Assembly: GCF_016102285.1 (NCBI RefSeq)
Contig: NZ_JACFOY010000001.1
Location: forward strand, 1,860,001-1,924,000
Direction of reading: 5' to 3'
From: Bartonella sp. M0177
GTDB lineage: Bacteria; Pseudomonadota; Alphaproteobacteria; Rhizobiales; Rhizobiaceae
DNA: 64,000 bases
Shown piece by piece: positions 1 to 8,713 of the stretch (position 1 is its first letter; each line of letters begins with the position of its first letter). The translations under genes were made by a program, and so were the position numbers. The notes beneath the pieces are model-generated. The model ran no database searches. It was not told where the DNA came from and saw nothing but the letters and a program-made list of their open reading frames with translations.

Positions 1-31
1 CGAGCATGAACAAATACCGTTCTACCGGCGT

Positions 32-1423
32 ATGCGTGTGCGCCTTATATTGCTGATTACACTTTCCGTCTTCATCACTGAAATTATGGTTTTTATGCCC
101 TCTATTGCCAGCATGCAACAAAGCTGGCTCGAAGACCACCACCAGTCGACAAAAGCCATCAGCATGATTCTGGCTTCGAGCCCTGAAATAAGCTTAAGCC
201 CGAGCTTGCAGAAAAATGTTCTGACCGCCACCGATGCATTGGCTATCAGTATTGTTAAAAATAACCAAAGATATAATTTTGCCACCTCGCCGGATTTGAC
301 AAAGGTCAATGAAACAATCAACCTTCCCGATTATAGCGAAACCAAGGCGCTGCTTGACTCTCTTACAACGCTCTATTTTGGCGGCAATAATATTCTGCTG
401 TTGCGCGGTCCCATTGAAGGGACAGACATTACACTTGAAGTAACGGTTGCAGACGCGAAATTACGGCAGGCAATGATCGACTTTTCGTGGCATTTTATTG
501 TCATTTCGCTCACCATTGCAATTGTTGCGGCAACCACGATTTACCTGATTGTGCATGAACTTCTGGTGCGGCCTTTACAGAATATCTACACCAATATGCT
601 GGATTTTGTGATGGAGCCGCACAATCCCAGCAAAATCCTTGTTCCGGAAATGCGGCGCGATGAGCTCGGTATTACGCAGAAACGTATTTCGGTTATCGAA
701 AGTGAATTGCAAAAAAGCTATGCCCACCAGAAACATCTCGCCAATCTCGGTCTTGCGGTTTCCAAAATCAATCATGACATGAGGAATATTCTGGCTTCCG
801 CGCAATTGATGTCGGATCACCTAGCCGATGCAAAAGACCCGATGGTGAAGAAGATCGCGCCAAAACTTATCCGTGCTATCGACCGCGCCGTCACTTATAG
901 CCAGACCGTCATCACATACGGGCGCACACAGGAAGAAGCCCCAAAGCGCAAAACGCTTCTTCTTCACGATCTTGTGGAAGATATATTTGAATCGCTCACT
1001 CTTCCAGGTTCCGATCAGGTCGAATTTATCGATTCCGTCCCCTTTGATATGACAATCGACGCGGATGAAGAACAGCTCCACCGTGTCATCACCAATTTAT
1101 GCCGCAATGCCGTTCAGGCAATGCTGGAGCGGGAAGACAGCGAAAAGTTCCCGAAAAAACTCACCGTTAGCGGACACCGAATCGACAATGTGGCTGTTAT
1201 CGACGTCGTGGATACAGGCCCCGGTTTGCCAGCAAAAGCAAAAGAACATCTGTTTTCACCCTTTCAGGGCTCGACCCGCCGCAATGGCTCGGGTTTGGGG
1301 CTGACAATATGCGAAGAGCTTATCCATGCTCTTGGTGGCACAATTACACTCATCGAGGACGAAAAGGAGGGCGCACATTTTGAAATCCGCATTCCCGATC
1401 TTCCCTCACATAGTGAAGAATGA
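32..1423 (+). CDS. Membrane sensor histidine kinase (5' end may lie outside window)
   Basis: Inner-membrane two-component sensor kinase that autophosphorylates on His. Visible: an N-terminal hydrophobic segment (about residues 4-25), an extracytoplasmic sensor region (about 26-152), a second membrane segment (about 153-175), a linker, a dimerisation/H-box helix with H248 in KINHDMRN, an N-box around N355-N359, G1 motif DTGPGLP near 394-400 and G2 motif NGSGLGL near 418-424. The reading frame stays open upstream to the window edge and the ATG at 32 has no obvious ribosome binding site, so the true start could be further upstream. No response regulator lies next to it here, so the partner and signal are unknown. 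Assignment as a kinase is firm; the specific role is not known. Confidence 0.85.
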   Translation: MRVRLILLITLSVFITEIMVFMPSIASMQQSWLEDHHQSTKAISMILASSPEISLSPSLQKNVLTATDALAISIVKNNQRYNFATSPDLTKVNETINLPDYSETKALLDSLTTLYFGGNNILLLRGPIEGTDITLEVTVADAKLRQAMIDFSWHFIVISLTIAIVAATTIYLIVHELLVRPLQNIYTNMLDFVMEPHNPSKILVPEMRRDELGITQKRISVIESELQKSYAHQKHLANLGLAVSKINHDMRNILASAQLMSDHLADAKDPMVKKIAPKLIRAIDRAVTYSQTVITYGRTQEEAPKRKTLLLHDLVEDIFESLTLPGSDQVEFIDSVPFDMTIDADEEQLHRVITNLCRNAVQAMLEREDSEKFPKKLTVSGHRIDNVAVIDVVDTGPGLPAKAKEHLFSPFQGSTRRNGSGLGLTICEELIHALGGTITLIEDEKEGAHFEIRIPDLPSHSEE

Positions 1424-1587
1424 CAGAAAGCGGAAAATAACAGGGGAAGCGAAAAACTAAACCGGAACATGACTGGAACTGTGATTCAGATTATTTTCGG
1501 CAATATTAATACCTTCAATATTAATAAAAATGCAGAAAATTTGAAAAGAGATAGCGGCGAGAAATAAACAAGAAACGGAGGGATTAA

Positions 1588-1980
1588 ATGCCGGAAGTGA
1601 GAATTTTTATAGCAACAATATCTATTTTGACCGCTGGTGTAGCTTCAGCCGATGAAATAAAACCGATGACTGCTTTTGACTTTCTTCTCGAATGTGAAAA
1701 TCTGATCGGTCAGTCTGTCCAGATCGACGATTGTGATGCAAGTAACGTTTCTATTGATGGCTTTCTTTGCCGTGTTAAAACAGAGACAGGGAATGCGGGG
1801 GCTATTGCCATATTGCCGGACAAACTTCCAAAAAAGAAAATGTCTTATGGTTTACAAAAGTGCGGCAATTCCCGTCCCAAAGATAATTGCGTGGCTATCA
1901 TAAATGGCATCGCAAAACAAAGCGAGTCAGGTATGGCTCAAATTGAAGCTACCGAAATTATCTGGCAAGCGGAAAAGTGA
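1588..1980 (+). CDS. Small secreted protein of unknown function
   Basis: 130-residue protein with a clear N-terminal signal peptide (hydrophobic stretch about residues 5-19, likely cleavage after ASA near residue 21). The mature part has several cysteines (CEN, DDCD, FLCR, QKCG, NCVA), which suggests disulfides in the periplasm. A strong ribosome binding site (ACGGAGG) precedes the ATG. Spacing from the kinase gene is about 160 bp, so it is probably its own transcription unit. I do not recognise a family; the pattern of a short beta-rich domain is compatible with an OB-fold, but that is only a guess. Confidence 0.7.
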   Translation: MPEVRIFIATISILTAGVASADEIKPMTAFDFLLECENLIGQSVQIDDCDASNVSIDGFLCRVKTETGNAGAIAILPDKLPKKKMSYGLQKCGNSRPKDNCVAIINGIAKQSESGMAQIEATEIIWQAEK

Positions 1981-2711
1981 CTTCAGTGACTTCTTCGGGT
2001 TCCCACCTCAAATTATTGAAGCACTAAAAATTTTCACCTTAACGCTTTGTTATTGTTGTATATATTTAAGGTGGAAACGACATCGCGTAACTTTATTCAA
2101 AATTTCCCACCTTAAACACTTATTTGTTCCAAATATCGTGTCACATTCTAACGGAGCAATCAGTGCAAGGCCTTGCTACACTTGACTTTCCGTTTGATAG
2201 CACTTTGATTGAAAATGATATTAAAATGATAGCGAATTGATCGAAAATGATGGTCTGCCAGATCATGACGATTTTTCCACTTTTCCAGCCGCAATCTGGT
2301 TTTCATAATATTTTTCTGCCAATTACGTTTTTTTTCGGTTAGATCATCACGATTCAGATATTCTGGAAATCTGTCTTAAATAACACAGCCCCCTTCAGAA
2401 CAGTGATTTATTGCTTTTATGGCAACAATCACCATGGCTTTTACGAAGCATTCCGGTGTTCAAAGCTTCATTTTACCGTTTTGCCATTATGAAACGCCAA
2501 TAACGAATTTTTGCTTTCAACGTGCGAAAGGCTTAAATTTCGCCTTTATATGGGCAAATGAACGACAAGAATGAACAAAAAAATAAAATCTTCTCTTGCA
2601 TTTCTTTCGCGAACCAATTAGGAAACCGCTTGTCAGTCGATTGAAGATATTCGAAACCGGATGTCGGCGATGAGACTGGCTTGAAACATCATTTCGGTGG
2701 TTTTCAAAAGT
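1981..2711. other. Intergenic region, no gene seen
   Basis: About 730 bp of AT-rich sequence. An inverted repeat, TTTAAGGTGGAAA at 2065-2077 against TTTCCCACCTTAAA at 2103-2116, could form a hairpin with a 25-nt loop, and a third copy of the CACCTTAA core lies at 2036-2043. Short direct repeats of the form TTGAT-GAAAATGAT occur near 2205-2255. No convincing coding potential. Confidence 0.5.
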
Positions 2712-2788
2712 GCACCCGTAGCTCAGCTGGATAGAGCACCAGACTACGAATCTGGGGGTCAGGAGTTCGAATCTCTTCGGGTGCGCCA
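2712..2788 (+). tRNA. tRNA-Arg (anticodon ACG)
   Basis: 77-nt cloverleaf: acceptor stem GCACCCG/CGGGTGC (2712-2718 with 2778-2784), D-arm GCTCAGCTGGATAGAGC, anticodon stem CCAGA/TCTGG with 7-nt loop CTACGAA giving anticodon ACG (read as ICG), T-arm with GTTCGAATC, discriminator G and encoded CCA at 2786-2788. No integrase or duplicated 3' end is seen nearby, so it is not obviously used as an attachment site. Confidence 0.97.
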
Positions 2789-3088
2789 TTTAAAATCTGG
2801 TATTTCACCACACTTTCCAAAAAAGCAATTTTTTCCGTTTTTAAAAACAAACACCGATCTCTACCATTTTTTAAAAATATGTGAGGGAAATCGTTTTTTG
2901 ATGGATAATGCTTTCAATCAATCATGATTTGAAACCACACTTCCAATTTCCTTCGAAAGGCTTGCCGTCGGAAATTCGGTTGTCTTTCTGTGTCCAAGCG
3001 GAATAACACCATTCGGTTTATTGTATTTAAAAGCAACAGAGACTGATCAATTGCACTGCTTATGTGTGCTTTTCCGGCGCTCCCCTCC
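2789..3088. other. Intergenic region, nothing recognised
   Basis: 300 bp of AT-rich sequence between the tRNA and the convergent GntR gene. Short reading frames here overlap the tRNA or lack ribosome binding sites. No hairpin with a T-run stands out. Confidence 0.4.
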
Positions 3089-3760
3089 TCACTTAATTAA
3101 ACTCAATGATGATCTTAATGATTTGCATGCCGACATTATATGGGAATAGAGGAGTTCACCGGCATAGCTGACATTCTTGTCACGACATGCATTAAGCAGA
3201 AGGAGATGTTCTTTATCTGCCAGATTTTTACCATGGGATAGCGATAATTGAATGCGCAAATATCGTTCCAGACGGTCATTCAACGAACGAATTGTTTTCA
3301 CGAAAAATGGTCTATTCGCATCTTCAAAAAGAGAACTGTGAAATTGCCAGTTTAACAATGCCCACTTCGAGACATCCTTTTCCTCTTGGAATTGATGGCA
3401 ATAAAGGCTTGCCTTTTCCAGGGATTCTTTGGTCATATTGGGAATTGATAGCTCAACTGTGCGGCTTTCAAGAATTGCTCTCATTTCAAAAATTTGAACA
3501 ATCTCGGGCTCGGTGAGCTCGGTTACTATAGCGCCCTTATTGCGCTTGAATTCAACAAACCCCTCTGACTCAAGCTGTTTTAAAGCCTCTCTGACCGGTA
3601 TCTTGCTTACATTGAATAATTGCGCAACCTCATCCTGACGTATTGCCTCACCACCTGCCAGAGAACCATCAATGATAGATGATCTGATATATTTCAGTAT
3701 GACATCAGAGGTGGACGGAATCTGCGCTAAATCGGGTATATTATTGCTTGGTAATGGCAT
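3089..3760 (-). CDS. GntR-family regulator (FCD type), likely controls the hydroxyproline genes
   Basis: 223-residue cytoplasmic transcription regulator. N-terminal winged helix (about 15-80) with the helix-turn-helix DEVAQLFNVSKIPVREALKQL and wing FVEFKRNKGAIV; C-terminal all-helical FCD ligand domain (about 85-215) with FEMRAILE and the His/Asp-containing helices (NWQFHSSLF, SHIMSACK). It is divergent from the proline racemase-like gene at 3866, and a perfect palindrome with a GTATAC core, the usual type of site for FCD regulators, lies between them. Most likely a repressor relieved by a hydroxyproline pathway intermediate; the effector is inferred. Confidence 0.88.
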   Translation of the reverse strand: MPLPSNNIPDLAQIPSTSDVILKYIRSSIIDGSLAGGEAIRQDEVAQLFNVSKIPVREALKQLESEGFVEFKRNKGAIVTELTEPEIVQIFEMRAILESRTVELSIPNMTKESLEKASLYCHQFQEEKDVSKWALLNWQFHSSLFEDANRPFFVKTIRSLNDRLERYLRIQLSLSHGKNLADKEHLLLLNACRDKNVSYAGELLYSHIMSACKSLRSSLSLIK

Positions 3761-3805
3761 TAATCGGCTATTCCGTTGAAAAGTTCTTTCAGATTAAATC
3801 ACAGA

Positions 3806-3843
3806 TTGACGTGTAAATCCATACTTGGTAGATCGTATACGAT
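3806..3843 (+). promoter_or_regulatory. Promoter with overlapping GntR operator palindrome
   Basis: A -35 box TTGACG (3806-3811) and a -10 candidate TAGATC (3829-3834) are separated by 17 bp. A perfect 12-bp palindrome ATCGTATACGAT (3832-3843) overlaps the -10, the place expected for a repressor of the adjacent operon. The GTATAC core is typical of FadR/FCD-type GntR operators. Confidence 0.65.
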
Positions 3844-3865
3844 ATACTTTTTTAGGGAGGACAAA

Positions 3866-4894
3866 ATGCGTACCAGCAAAATTGTGCATGTTGTGAGCTG
3901 CCATGCGGAAGGGGAAGTGGGCGATGTGATTGTCGGGGGAGTAACACCTCCTCCGGGCAATACAATCTGGGAGCAATCGCGTTGGTTAGCCAAAGATGAA
4001 ACCTTAAGAAATTTTGTTTTAAACGAGCCGCGTGGCGGGGTATTCCGTCATGTAAATCTGCTTGTTCCTCCCAAAAACCCGAAAGCCCAGATGGCCTGGA
4101 TCATCATGGAACCTGCCGATAACCCACCAATGTCCGGTTCGAATTCTATATGTGTTTCGACTGTATTATTGGATACAGGCATTATTCCGATGCAGGAACC
4201 GATCACACATATGACTCTTGAGGCACCAGGTGGTTTGGTAGAGGTTGAAGCCGAGTGTAAAAATGGCAAGGCCGAAAGGATCAATGTTCGTAATGTCCCC
4301 TCTTTCGTTGACAAATTGGATGCAAAACTAGAAGTTGAGGGCATAGGCACAATATCGGTTGATACCGCCTACGGGGGCGATAGTTTTGTGATTGTCGATG
4401 CCGCTTCTATCGGCCTTAGCCTTCATCCTGATCAAGCAAGGGATATTGCCACGCTTGGAATCAAGATTACCAATGCCGCCAATGAACAACTCGGCTTCAA
4501 GCATCCTGCCAATGATTGGAACCACATATCTTTTTGCCAAATCACCGACCCGATAACGAAAAAAAATGGCGTCCTATGGGGGAAAAATGCCGTCGTTATT
4601 CAACCAGGGAAGATCGATCGTTCACCCACAGGCACCGGCTGTTCAGCGAGAATGGCAGTCCTTTACGCGCGTGGAGAAATGAAGGTCGGTGATAAATTCG
4701 TAGGGACATCAATTATCGATACCGAGTTCCATTGCAGAATTGATAGTGTTGGAGAGATCAACGGTAAACCGGCAATAAACCCGATCATTTCCGGCCGGGC
4801 TTGGGTTACCGGAATACATCAGCACATGATTGATCCGTCTGATCCGTTCCCTACCGGTTATCGACTGGCTGATACATGGCCAATGAACAAATAA
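3866..4894 (+). CDS. Proline racemase-family enzyme, likely trans-3-hydroxy-L-proline dehydratase
   Basis: 342-residue cytoplasmic enzyme of the proline racemase superfamily. The first catalytic position is Ser (PPMSGSNS, S90) instead of the Cys of true racemases, while the second Cys is kept (PTGTGCSA, C259). Replacement of one of the two Cys is the hallmark of the trans-3-hydroxy-L-proline dehydratase branch, which forms delta1-pyrroline-2-carboxylate. The start at 3866 is chosen because AGGGAGG sits 5 bp upstream and homologues begin here; a longer frame upstream would overrun the promoter. It is followed by an ornithine cyclodeaminase-family gene that would reduce the product to proline, which supports the assignment. 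A hydroxyproline 2-epimerase is the alternative. Confidence 0.78.
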   Translation: MRTSKIVHVVSCHAEGEVGDVIVGGVTPPPGNTIWEQSRWLAKDETLRNFVLNEPRGGVFRHVNLLVPPKNPKAQMAWIIMEPADNPPMSGSNSICVSTVLLDTGIIPMQEPITHMTLEAPGGLVEVEAECKNGKAERINVRNVPSFVDKLDAKLEVEGIGTISVDTAYGGDSFVIVDAASIGLSLHPDQARDIATLGIKITNAANEQLGFKHPANDWNHISFCQITDPITKKNGVLWGKNAVVIQPGKIDRSPTGTGCSARMAVLYARGEMKVGDKFVGTSIIDTEFHCRIDSVGEINGKPAINPIISGRAWVTGIHQHMIDPSDPFPTGYRLADTWPMNK

Positions 4895-5114
4895 GTCGCG
4901 TTATGCCAATTATAGAAATTGAATTTCCCCCGCGAGATAAAGAAAAAAGAATTGTCGGCAATGGAAATTACAAAAGTTTTGAAAGAGAAGCTTGGTATTC
5001 CGTCACCTTCAACGATTGTCATTTTTACGGGAAATCAGCCGGAATGACCGGTTTGTGGCTCAACAAAAAATACTGAACTCTCCCTTATTATTGTTTAGAT
5101 GAATGGAAGAACAG

Positions 5115-6074
5115 ATGAGCTTTGCAATTTATGATGCAGACGAAACTGCCGAAGGTTTGGCATTTCCTGCCTTGATCAATGAACTTGAACTGGGTTTCAA
5201 AGAAGGTTGCGAGGTTCCTGTTCGCCATCATCATCAGATCAGGCAAAACGGGGAAGTGGACTCAACTCTTTTGCTCATGCCCGCCTGGAGCAATGGCACC
5301 ACCAAAGATCAATATCTTGGTGTAAAACTGGTTACCGTGATGCCGGGAAACACAGCACGAAAAATGCCCGGACTTTATTCGACTTATATCCTTTACAATA
5401 AAGTAACAGGCGAGCAGTTGGCAATTCTGGATGGCAATACCATTACAGGAAGACGCACTGTCGCCACGTCGGCATTAGCTTCCAAATATTTATCCCGACC
5501 AAACTCGAGCAAGCTTTTGGTCATTGGTGCTGGACGTGTGGCCAGTCTACTTGCGGAAGCCCATGCAGCAACACGCCCGATCAGGTTTGTCAAAGTTTGG
5601 AACATAAATCCGGCCAATGCCGAAAAGCTTGTCTCACACCTTAACGCGTTGGGGTTTGCGGCCAAACTCAGCGAAAATCTGGAAGCCGATGTTAAAGAAG
5701 CAGATATTATAACGTCGGCAACTTTATCGACAGAGCCGATTATTAACGGTGACTGGCTTCAAGAAGGCACACATGTCGATCTCATTGGTGCTTTTACACC
5801 AAAAATGAGAGAATCCGATGATCTCACAATCAAGAAGAGTAAGGTTTATATCGACACTGAAGAAGCACTTGATGAAGCAGGCGATATTGTACAGCCTTTA
5901 AAAAGTGGCATTATCAATAAAACCCATATCAAAGCAACATTGACAGATTTGATAAAGGGTAACGCAAAGGGACGCATCAATGATCGGGACATAACGCTTT
6001 TTAAAGCGGTGGGGACCGGATTGGCTGATTTGGTTGCAGCCCGATTGGTTTATAATTCTGCAAAAAAACGATAG
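5115..6074 (+). CDS. lhpI: Ornithine cyclodeaminase/mu-crystallin family, likely delta1-pyrroline-2-carboxylate reductase
   Basis: About 319 residues. The N-terminal part holds the family's dimer and substrate region (VRHHHQI, LGVKLVTVMPGN, LAILDGNTITGRRTVATSALASKYL); the Rossmann fold begins with LLVIGAGRVASLLAEAH, and DLIGAFTPKMRE is also typical. Known members next to trans-3-hydroxyproline dehydratases reduce delta1-pyrroline-2-carboxylate to L-proline with NAD(P)H. The ATG at 5115 is preferred over the one at 5103 because GGAAGA lies 4 bp upstream of it. About 220 bp separate it from the dehydratase gene, longer than expected in a tight operon; no promoter is evident there. An ornithine cyclodeaminase or another imino acid reductase is possible. 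Confidence 0.8.
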   Translation: MSFAIYDADETAEGLAFPALINELELGFKEGCEVPVRHHHQIRQNGEVDSTLLLMPAWSNGTTKDQYLGVKLVTVMPGNTARKMPGLYSTYILYNKVTGEQLAILDGNTITGRRTVATSALASKYLSRPNSSKLLVIGAGRVASLLAEAHAATRPIRFVKVWNINPANAEKLVSHLNALGFAAKLSENLEADVKEADIITSATLSTEPIINGDWLQEGTHVDLIGAFTPKMRESDDLTIKKSKVYIDTEEALDEAGDIVQPLKSGIINKTHIKATLTDLIKGNAKGRINDRDITLFKAVGTGLADLVAARLVYNSAKKR

Positions 6075-6082
6075 AAAAAGCG

Positions 6083-6101
6083 GACGAAATCTACTTTCGT
6101 C
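6083..6101 (+). terminator. Hairpin after the hydroxyproline operon
   Basis: Perfect 7-bp stem GACGAAA/TTTCGTC with a 5-nt loop, 8 bp after the stop codon of the reductase gene. The following T-run is weak (CTTCCT), so termination is plausible but not certain. Confidence 0.4.
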
Positions 6102-6236
6102 TTCCTAAAGCATTTTAATTTATTCTTTTGTTACACAAAGATGTTTCTTGAATAAATTCTGGCGCAATAAATTTTTTTTTGAATATGTTACACTCTATAA
6201 AGATTAAACTTATCAATCCAACGGAGAGAAAAGCCA

Positions 6237-6587
6237 ATGCGTAAGTTTCTTATTCTGGCACCGCTTTTCGTGCTTTTGGGCGGCTGTTGGCTTTCAACCA
6301 ATATCCCTGCTGAAATACAGGAAGCATGGAGAGGTCGGCCAATCAGTGATTTACAAAAAGCCATCGGGCCAGGTGGTGGTTTCAGCGTGGATGAAAGGGG
6401 CGAAAAATATTATTACCGACAAAAAGAAGGCAACTTCTTGGTAACTGGTTCAGGCAGTCCGCTCGGGGGCTATGTTACTAAATCATGTGAATTGCGTGTA
6501 TATGTTGATAATGAGGACAAGATCACAAGATTTGTCACTTATAATAAAGGACTGAATTGCGCCCATTATAGTTCGGATTTGAAATAG
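6237..6587 (+). CDS. Small lipoprotein of unknown function (paralogue of 8180-8512)
   Basis: 116 residues with a lipoprotein signal peptide ending in lipobox LLGG-C (Cys17), so the mature protein is predicted to be membrane-anchored in the envelope. Two Cys near the C-terminus (KSCELRVYVD and GLNCAHYSS) may pair. It shares its whole length with the gene at 8180-8512: WLS.N...EIQ..WRGRPI, GEKY.Y, then Y...C..R...D...KITR..TY..G.NCA. GAGAG at 6224-6228 serves as ribosome binding site. It is the only rightward gene of the cluster and converges on the next lipoprotein gene. Function unknown. Confidence 0.75.
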   Translation: MRKFLILAPLFVLLGGCWLSTNIPAEIQEAWRGRPISDLQKAIGPGGGFSVDERGEKYYYRQKEGNFLVTGSGSPLGGYVTKSCELRVYVDNEDKITRFVTYNKGLNCAHYSSDLK

Positions 6588-6592
6588 TGGGG

Positions 6593-6865
6593 TTATCTAC
6601 ATTTATAAGGGCTTTCACTCTTTAATTCTTTTCCGGTATGAATATCCGTAATGTGGACGGTGGCTCCGGGGTTGTTGGCGCAAATTGCATTTCTCATCGT
6701 ATAAATCATGCGTCCTTCAGCATAAATTTCAGACTTTTCCATGATCGGCTTACCTGCTTGATCGACTGCGGTGACTTTGTAGTCACCACTCATTGTCAAA
6801 CAACCACTTATGAAGATGGTTGCCATAGATATTGCTGCGATACCGATTGTTTTCATTTTCATCAT
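6593..6865 (-). CDS. Small lipoprotein of unknown function
   Basis: 90 residues; lipoprotein signal peptide with lipobox FISG-C (Cys22). The mature part contains a short beta-rich domain ending in SPYKCR. AGGAG precedes the start by 6 bp. It is the intact relative of the fragment at 8561-8713 (shared GATVHITD, GKELKSES and YKCR). It probably forms an operon with the lipoprotein gene at 6878-7297, from which it is 12 bp away. Function unknown; presumably in the cell envelope. Confidence 0.72.
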   Translation of the reverse strand: MMKMKTIGIAAISMATIFISGCLTMSGDYKVTAVDQAGKPIMEKSEIYAEGRMIYTMRNAICANNPGATVHITDIHTGKELKSESPYKCR

Positions 6866-6877
6866 GTTTTCTCCTGA

Positions 6878-7297
6878 TTAGGGCTGACATACTGGCAGAT
6901 GCTCGTCTTTCCATTCTTTGCAATAAGCACTATTTAATCTTCTCGAAACACTGCGGGATGGAATAACCGCATTCGGTTTACAAGCAGGCAGGTTCTTCTC
7001 CCTGAATGTATTGCAGACAACACTACTGGCGGCGTGTTCCAAGGGCTTGAAACCGGATTTTTCCATGCATTTTGTGTACATTATGACTTCATTATCAGTT
7101 AAACCATACTCCTGCCATGTAACATAATAAGGTGCAGGATATCCGCATTCCATGAAAGCTTTTTTGACCTCTAATTCATCAGCACCTTTTTTGACATAAA
7201 GATCGTGGATTAGCCCCGGTGGCTGATTAAAGTGGCCAAGACTACAACCTGGCAAAATAGATATCAGAAGAATAGTGATAATTTTTCTATGAATCAT
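6878..7297 (-). CDS. Small Cys-rich lipoprotein of unknown function
   Basis: 139 residues with signal peptide and lipobox ILPG-C (Cys18). The mature domain contains many cysteines (MECGYP, YTKCMEKSGF, VVCNTF, PACKP, YCKEW, PVCQP), suggesting a disulfide-rich envelope protein. The repeated ENxPAC/EHLPVCQP segments near the C-terminus hint at a small internal repeat. A G-rich ribosome binding site (GGGGGG) precedes the ATG. First gene of a two-gene leftward unit with 6593-6865. No family recognised. Confidence 0.72.
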   Translation of the reverse strand: MIHRKIITILLISILPGCSLGHFNQPPGLIHDLYVKKGADELEVKKAFMECGYPAPYYVTWQEYGLTDNEVIMYTKCMEKSGFKPLEHAASSVVCNTFREKNLPACKPNAVIPSRSVSRRLNSAYCKEWKDEHLPVCQP

Positions 7298-7942
7298 AAC
7301 CTATCCCCCCTGCTCGCACGTGTAAGCCTTGTGATGAACCAAATGCGCCGCCACCAGATTAACCAGAGCCTTAACAGCTATAGATAGAAAAGCCATGCTT
7401 TCCATCAACACCACCAAACATATTAACCCGCCCCAACAGCATATCACTAACAGAAGGCACCTGCCACGTCACGGCCGGATTTCCACAATATTAAAATAAC
7501 ATTTTTCTTTGCATTGTTGCCGAATGGAAAATATAAATGTCCTTATCAACCATCGTATTATTTATAGGCACCACGTGTTATAAATATTGGAAGTTTGGAA
7601 CCATGATATTTTGTATAGATTTGACACGGAATTTTTTGAGATATACCCTGTCCTCTATAGCCTTTATCTTCCACGCAAAAATCACTACTCAGTGCATAAT
7701 TCAGACCAACGTCAGCAGCTAGGGATAAACTTTGTAACCGGTTGCTGGCTTCAAGGTAATAGCCTGCCGGTATATTGCTTCTATACTCTTTTTCTTCATA
7801 AGCTTGGCAACATGCAGTTGCGCGACTTCATCGCGCTAAAGTCACCACCGTGAATGTGTCTCGACTTTAAAGGGGTTAAGTCTTCGCCGAAGTACAACTT
7901 TATTCTGACAACACCTCTAAAGGCCATGAAAATAATTCAAAA
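7298..7942. other. Intergenic region, nothing recognised
   Basis: About 645 bp with no convincing gene. Short plus-strand frames near 7537-7853 have no ribosome binding site, no family resemblance and poor codon use; they look like chance. Confidence 0.4.
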
Positions 7943-8107
7943 TTATGGGTGATATGTCACATGACACCCTAGTCGTTCACAAAGCTTCTCGCTTTTTTTT
8001 ACCATAGCCGGTTTTTCTTGAGACGACGTCGCAGTGGTTTGTTGACAAGCGGTGAGGAAGAGACCTGAAACGATGAAAACAAATATAGTTATTGCAAAGT
8101 TCTTCAT
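7943..8107 (-). CDS. Very small lipoprotein
   Basis: 54 residues if started at the ATG complementary to 8105-8107. The signal peptide is typical (MKNFAITIFVFIVSG) with lipobox LTA-C, leaving a mature chain of only about 35 residues that has two Cys (KLCERLGCH). A longer frame starting further upstream would put 19 unlikely residues before the signal peptide. Part of the same lipoprotein cluster. Unknown function; small entericidin-like lipoproteins have this shape, but no specific match is claimed. Confidence 0.55.
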   Translation of the reverse strand: MKNFAITIFVFIVSGLFLTACQQTTATSSQEKPAMVKKSEKLCERLGCHVTYHP

Positions 8108-8179
8108 TTTAACAACAGTCCTAATAAAGACAATTTTTCTACATACTGAATAATTAAAAACCAACCAATAACAACTGTT

Positions 8180-8512
8180 TTACTTTAGCGAGTTTCTAAA
8201 ACTAAGAGCGCAATTAGCTCCTCTCGAATAAGTATCCAGCCTTGTGATTTTGCCGTGGTCGTCATAGAACGCGCGGGTTTCACAATAAGCTAACTCAGAT
8301 CCTGTAGGTGTACTTTTTTGAAAAGATTGTTCCCAGTATATATATTTTTCTCCCTTTTTATTTTGTGCAACGTGGAATGGACCTAACCGTTTAATGATAT
8401 TTTCAATAGGTTGCCCACGCCATTTATCTTGAATTTCCTGACTAAAGTTGAGAGAAAGCCAACAGCCACTCAGCATAAGGACGACACATAAAAGAGAGAT
8501 AAATTTTTTCAT
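8180..8512 (-). CDS. Small lipoprotein, paralogue of 6237-6587
   Basis: 110 residues from the ATG at 8512, chosen because the signal peptide (MKKFISLLCVVLMLSG-C) starts here. It is a diverged copy of the lipoprotein at 6237-6587, with matching GCWLS, EIQ.KWRGQPI, GEKYIYWEQ, the Cys in AYCETR, and the terminal RGANCAL. It lies on the opposite strand from its paralogue, next to a decayed copy of the other lipoprotein family, so a two-gene block appears to have been duplicated with inversion of order or orientation. Function unknown. Confidence 0.72.
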   Translation of the reverse strand: MKKFISLLCVVLMLSGCWLSLNFSQEIQDKWRGQPIENIIKRLGPFHVAQNKKGEKYIYWEQSFQKSTPTGSELAYCETRAFYDDHGKITRLDTYSRGANCALSFRNSLK

Positions 8513-8560
8513 TGAATCCTCACCTTGGATTATTTTTGATAATATCATTTTCATGCATGA

Positions 8561-8713
8561 CCGACACTTGTAAGAACTTTCGCTTTTTATCTCTTTGCCA
8601 TTATCGGCATCAGTAATGCGCAAAGTAGCACCTTCATGGTTAGAGAAAAGTGCATTGCACACTTTATAAATACCATAACCGTGGGCAGAATATAGATATT
8701 CTGCTTCTGTCCA
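8561..8713 (-). pseudogene. Truncated relative of the lipoprotein gene at 6593-6865
   Basis: In-frame remnant matching the C-terminal half of the intact gene: EYLYSAHGYGIYKVCNAL, then GATLRITD, NGKEIKSESS and YKCR. It has no signal peptide (a TGA lies just upstream at 8714-8716) and has lost the stop codon after YKCR, so the frame runs on into the next gene. Both ends are therefore damaged and it is unlikely to be expressed as a lipoprotein. Confidence 0.6.

Noticed and set aside
2712..2788. tRNA-Arg as phage or island attachment site
   Set aside because: No integrase gene and no duplicated tRNA 3' end within the window.
2517..2927. Two reading frames (minus 2517-2789, plus 2697-2927) over the tRNA
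   Set aside because: Both overlap the tRNA-Arg gene; the protein-like text (VAQLDRAPDYESGGQEFESLRVRH) is the familiar translation of a tRNA and not a gene.
4876..5076. 66-codon frame after the hydroxyproline dehydratase gene
   Set aside because: No ribosome binding site, overlaps the dehydratase end, no family resemblance; the space is kept as a gap.
7587..7853. 88-codon frame within the lipoprotein region
   Set aside because: No ribosome binding site, no signal peptide, poor codon use and no relation to the neighbouring lipoproteins.
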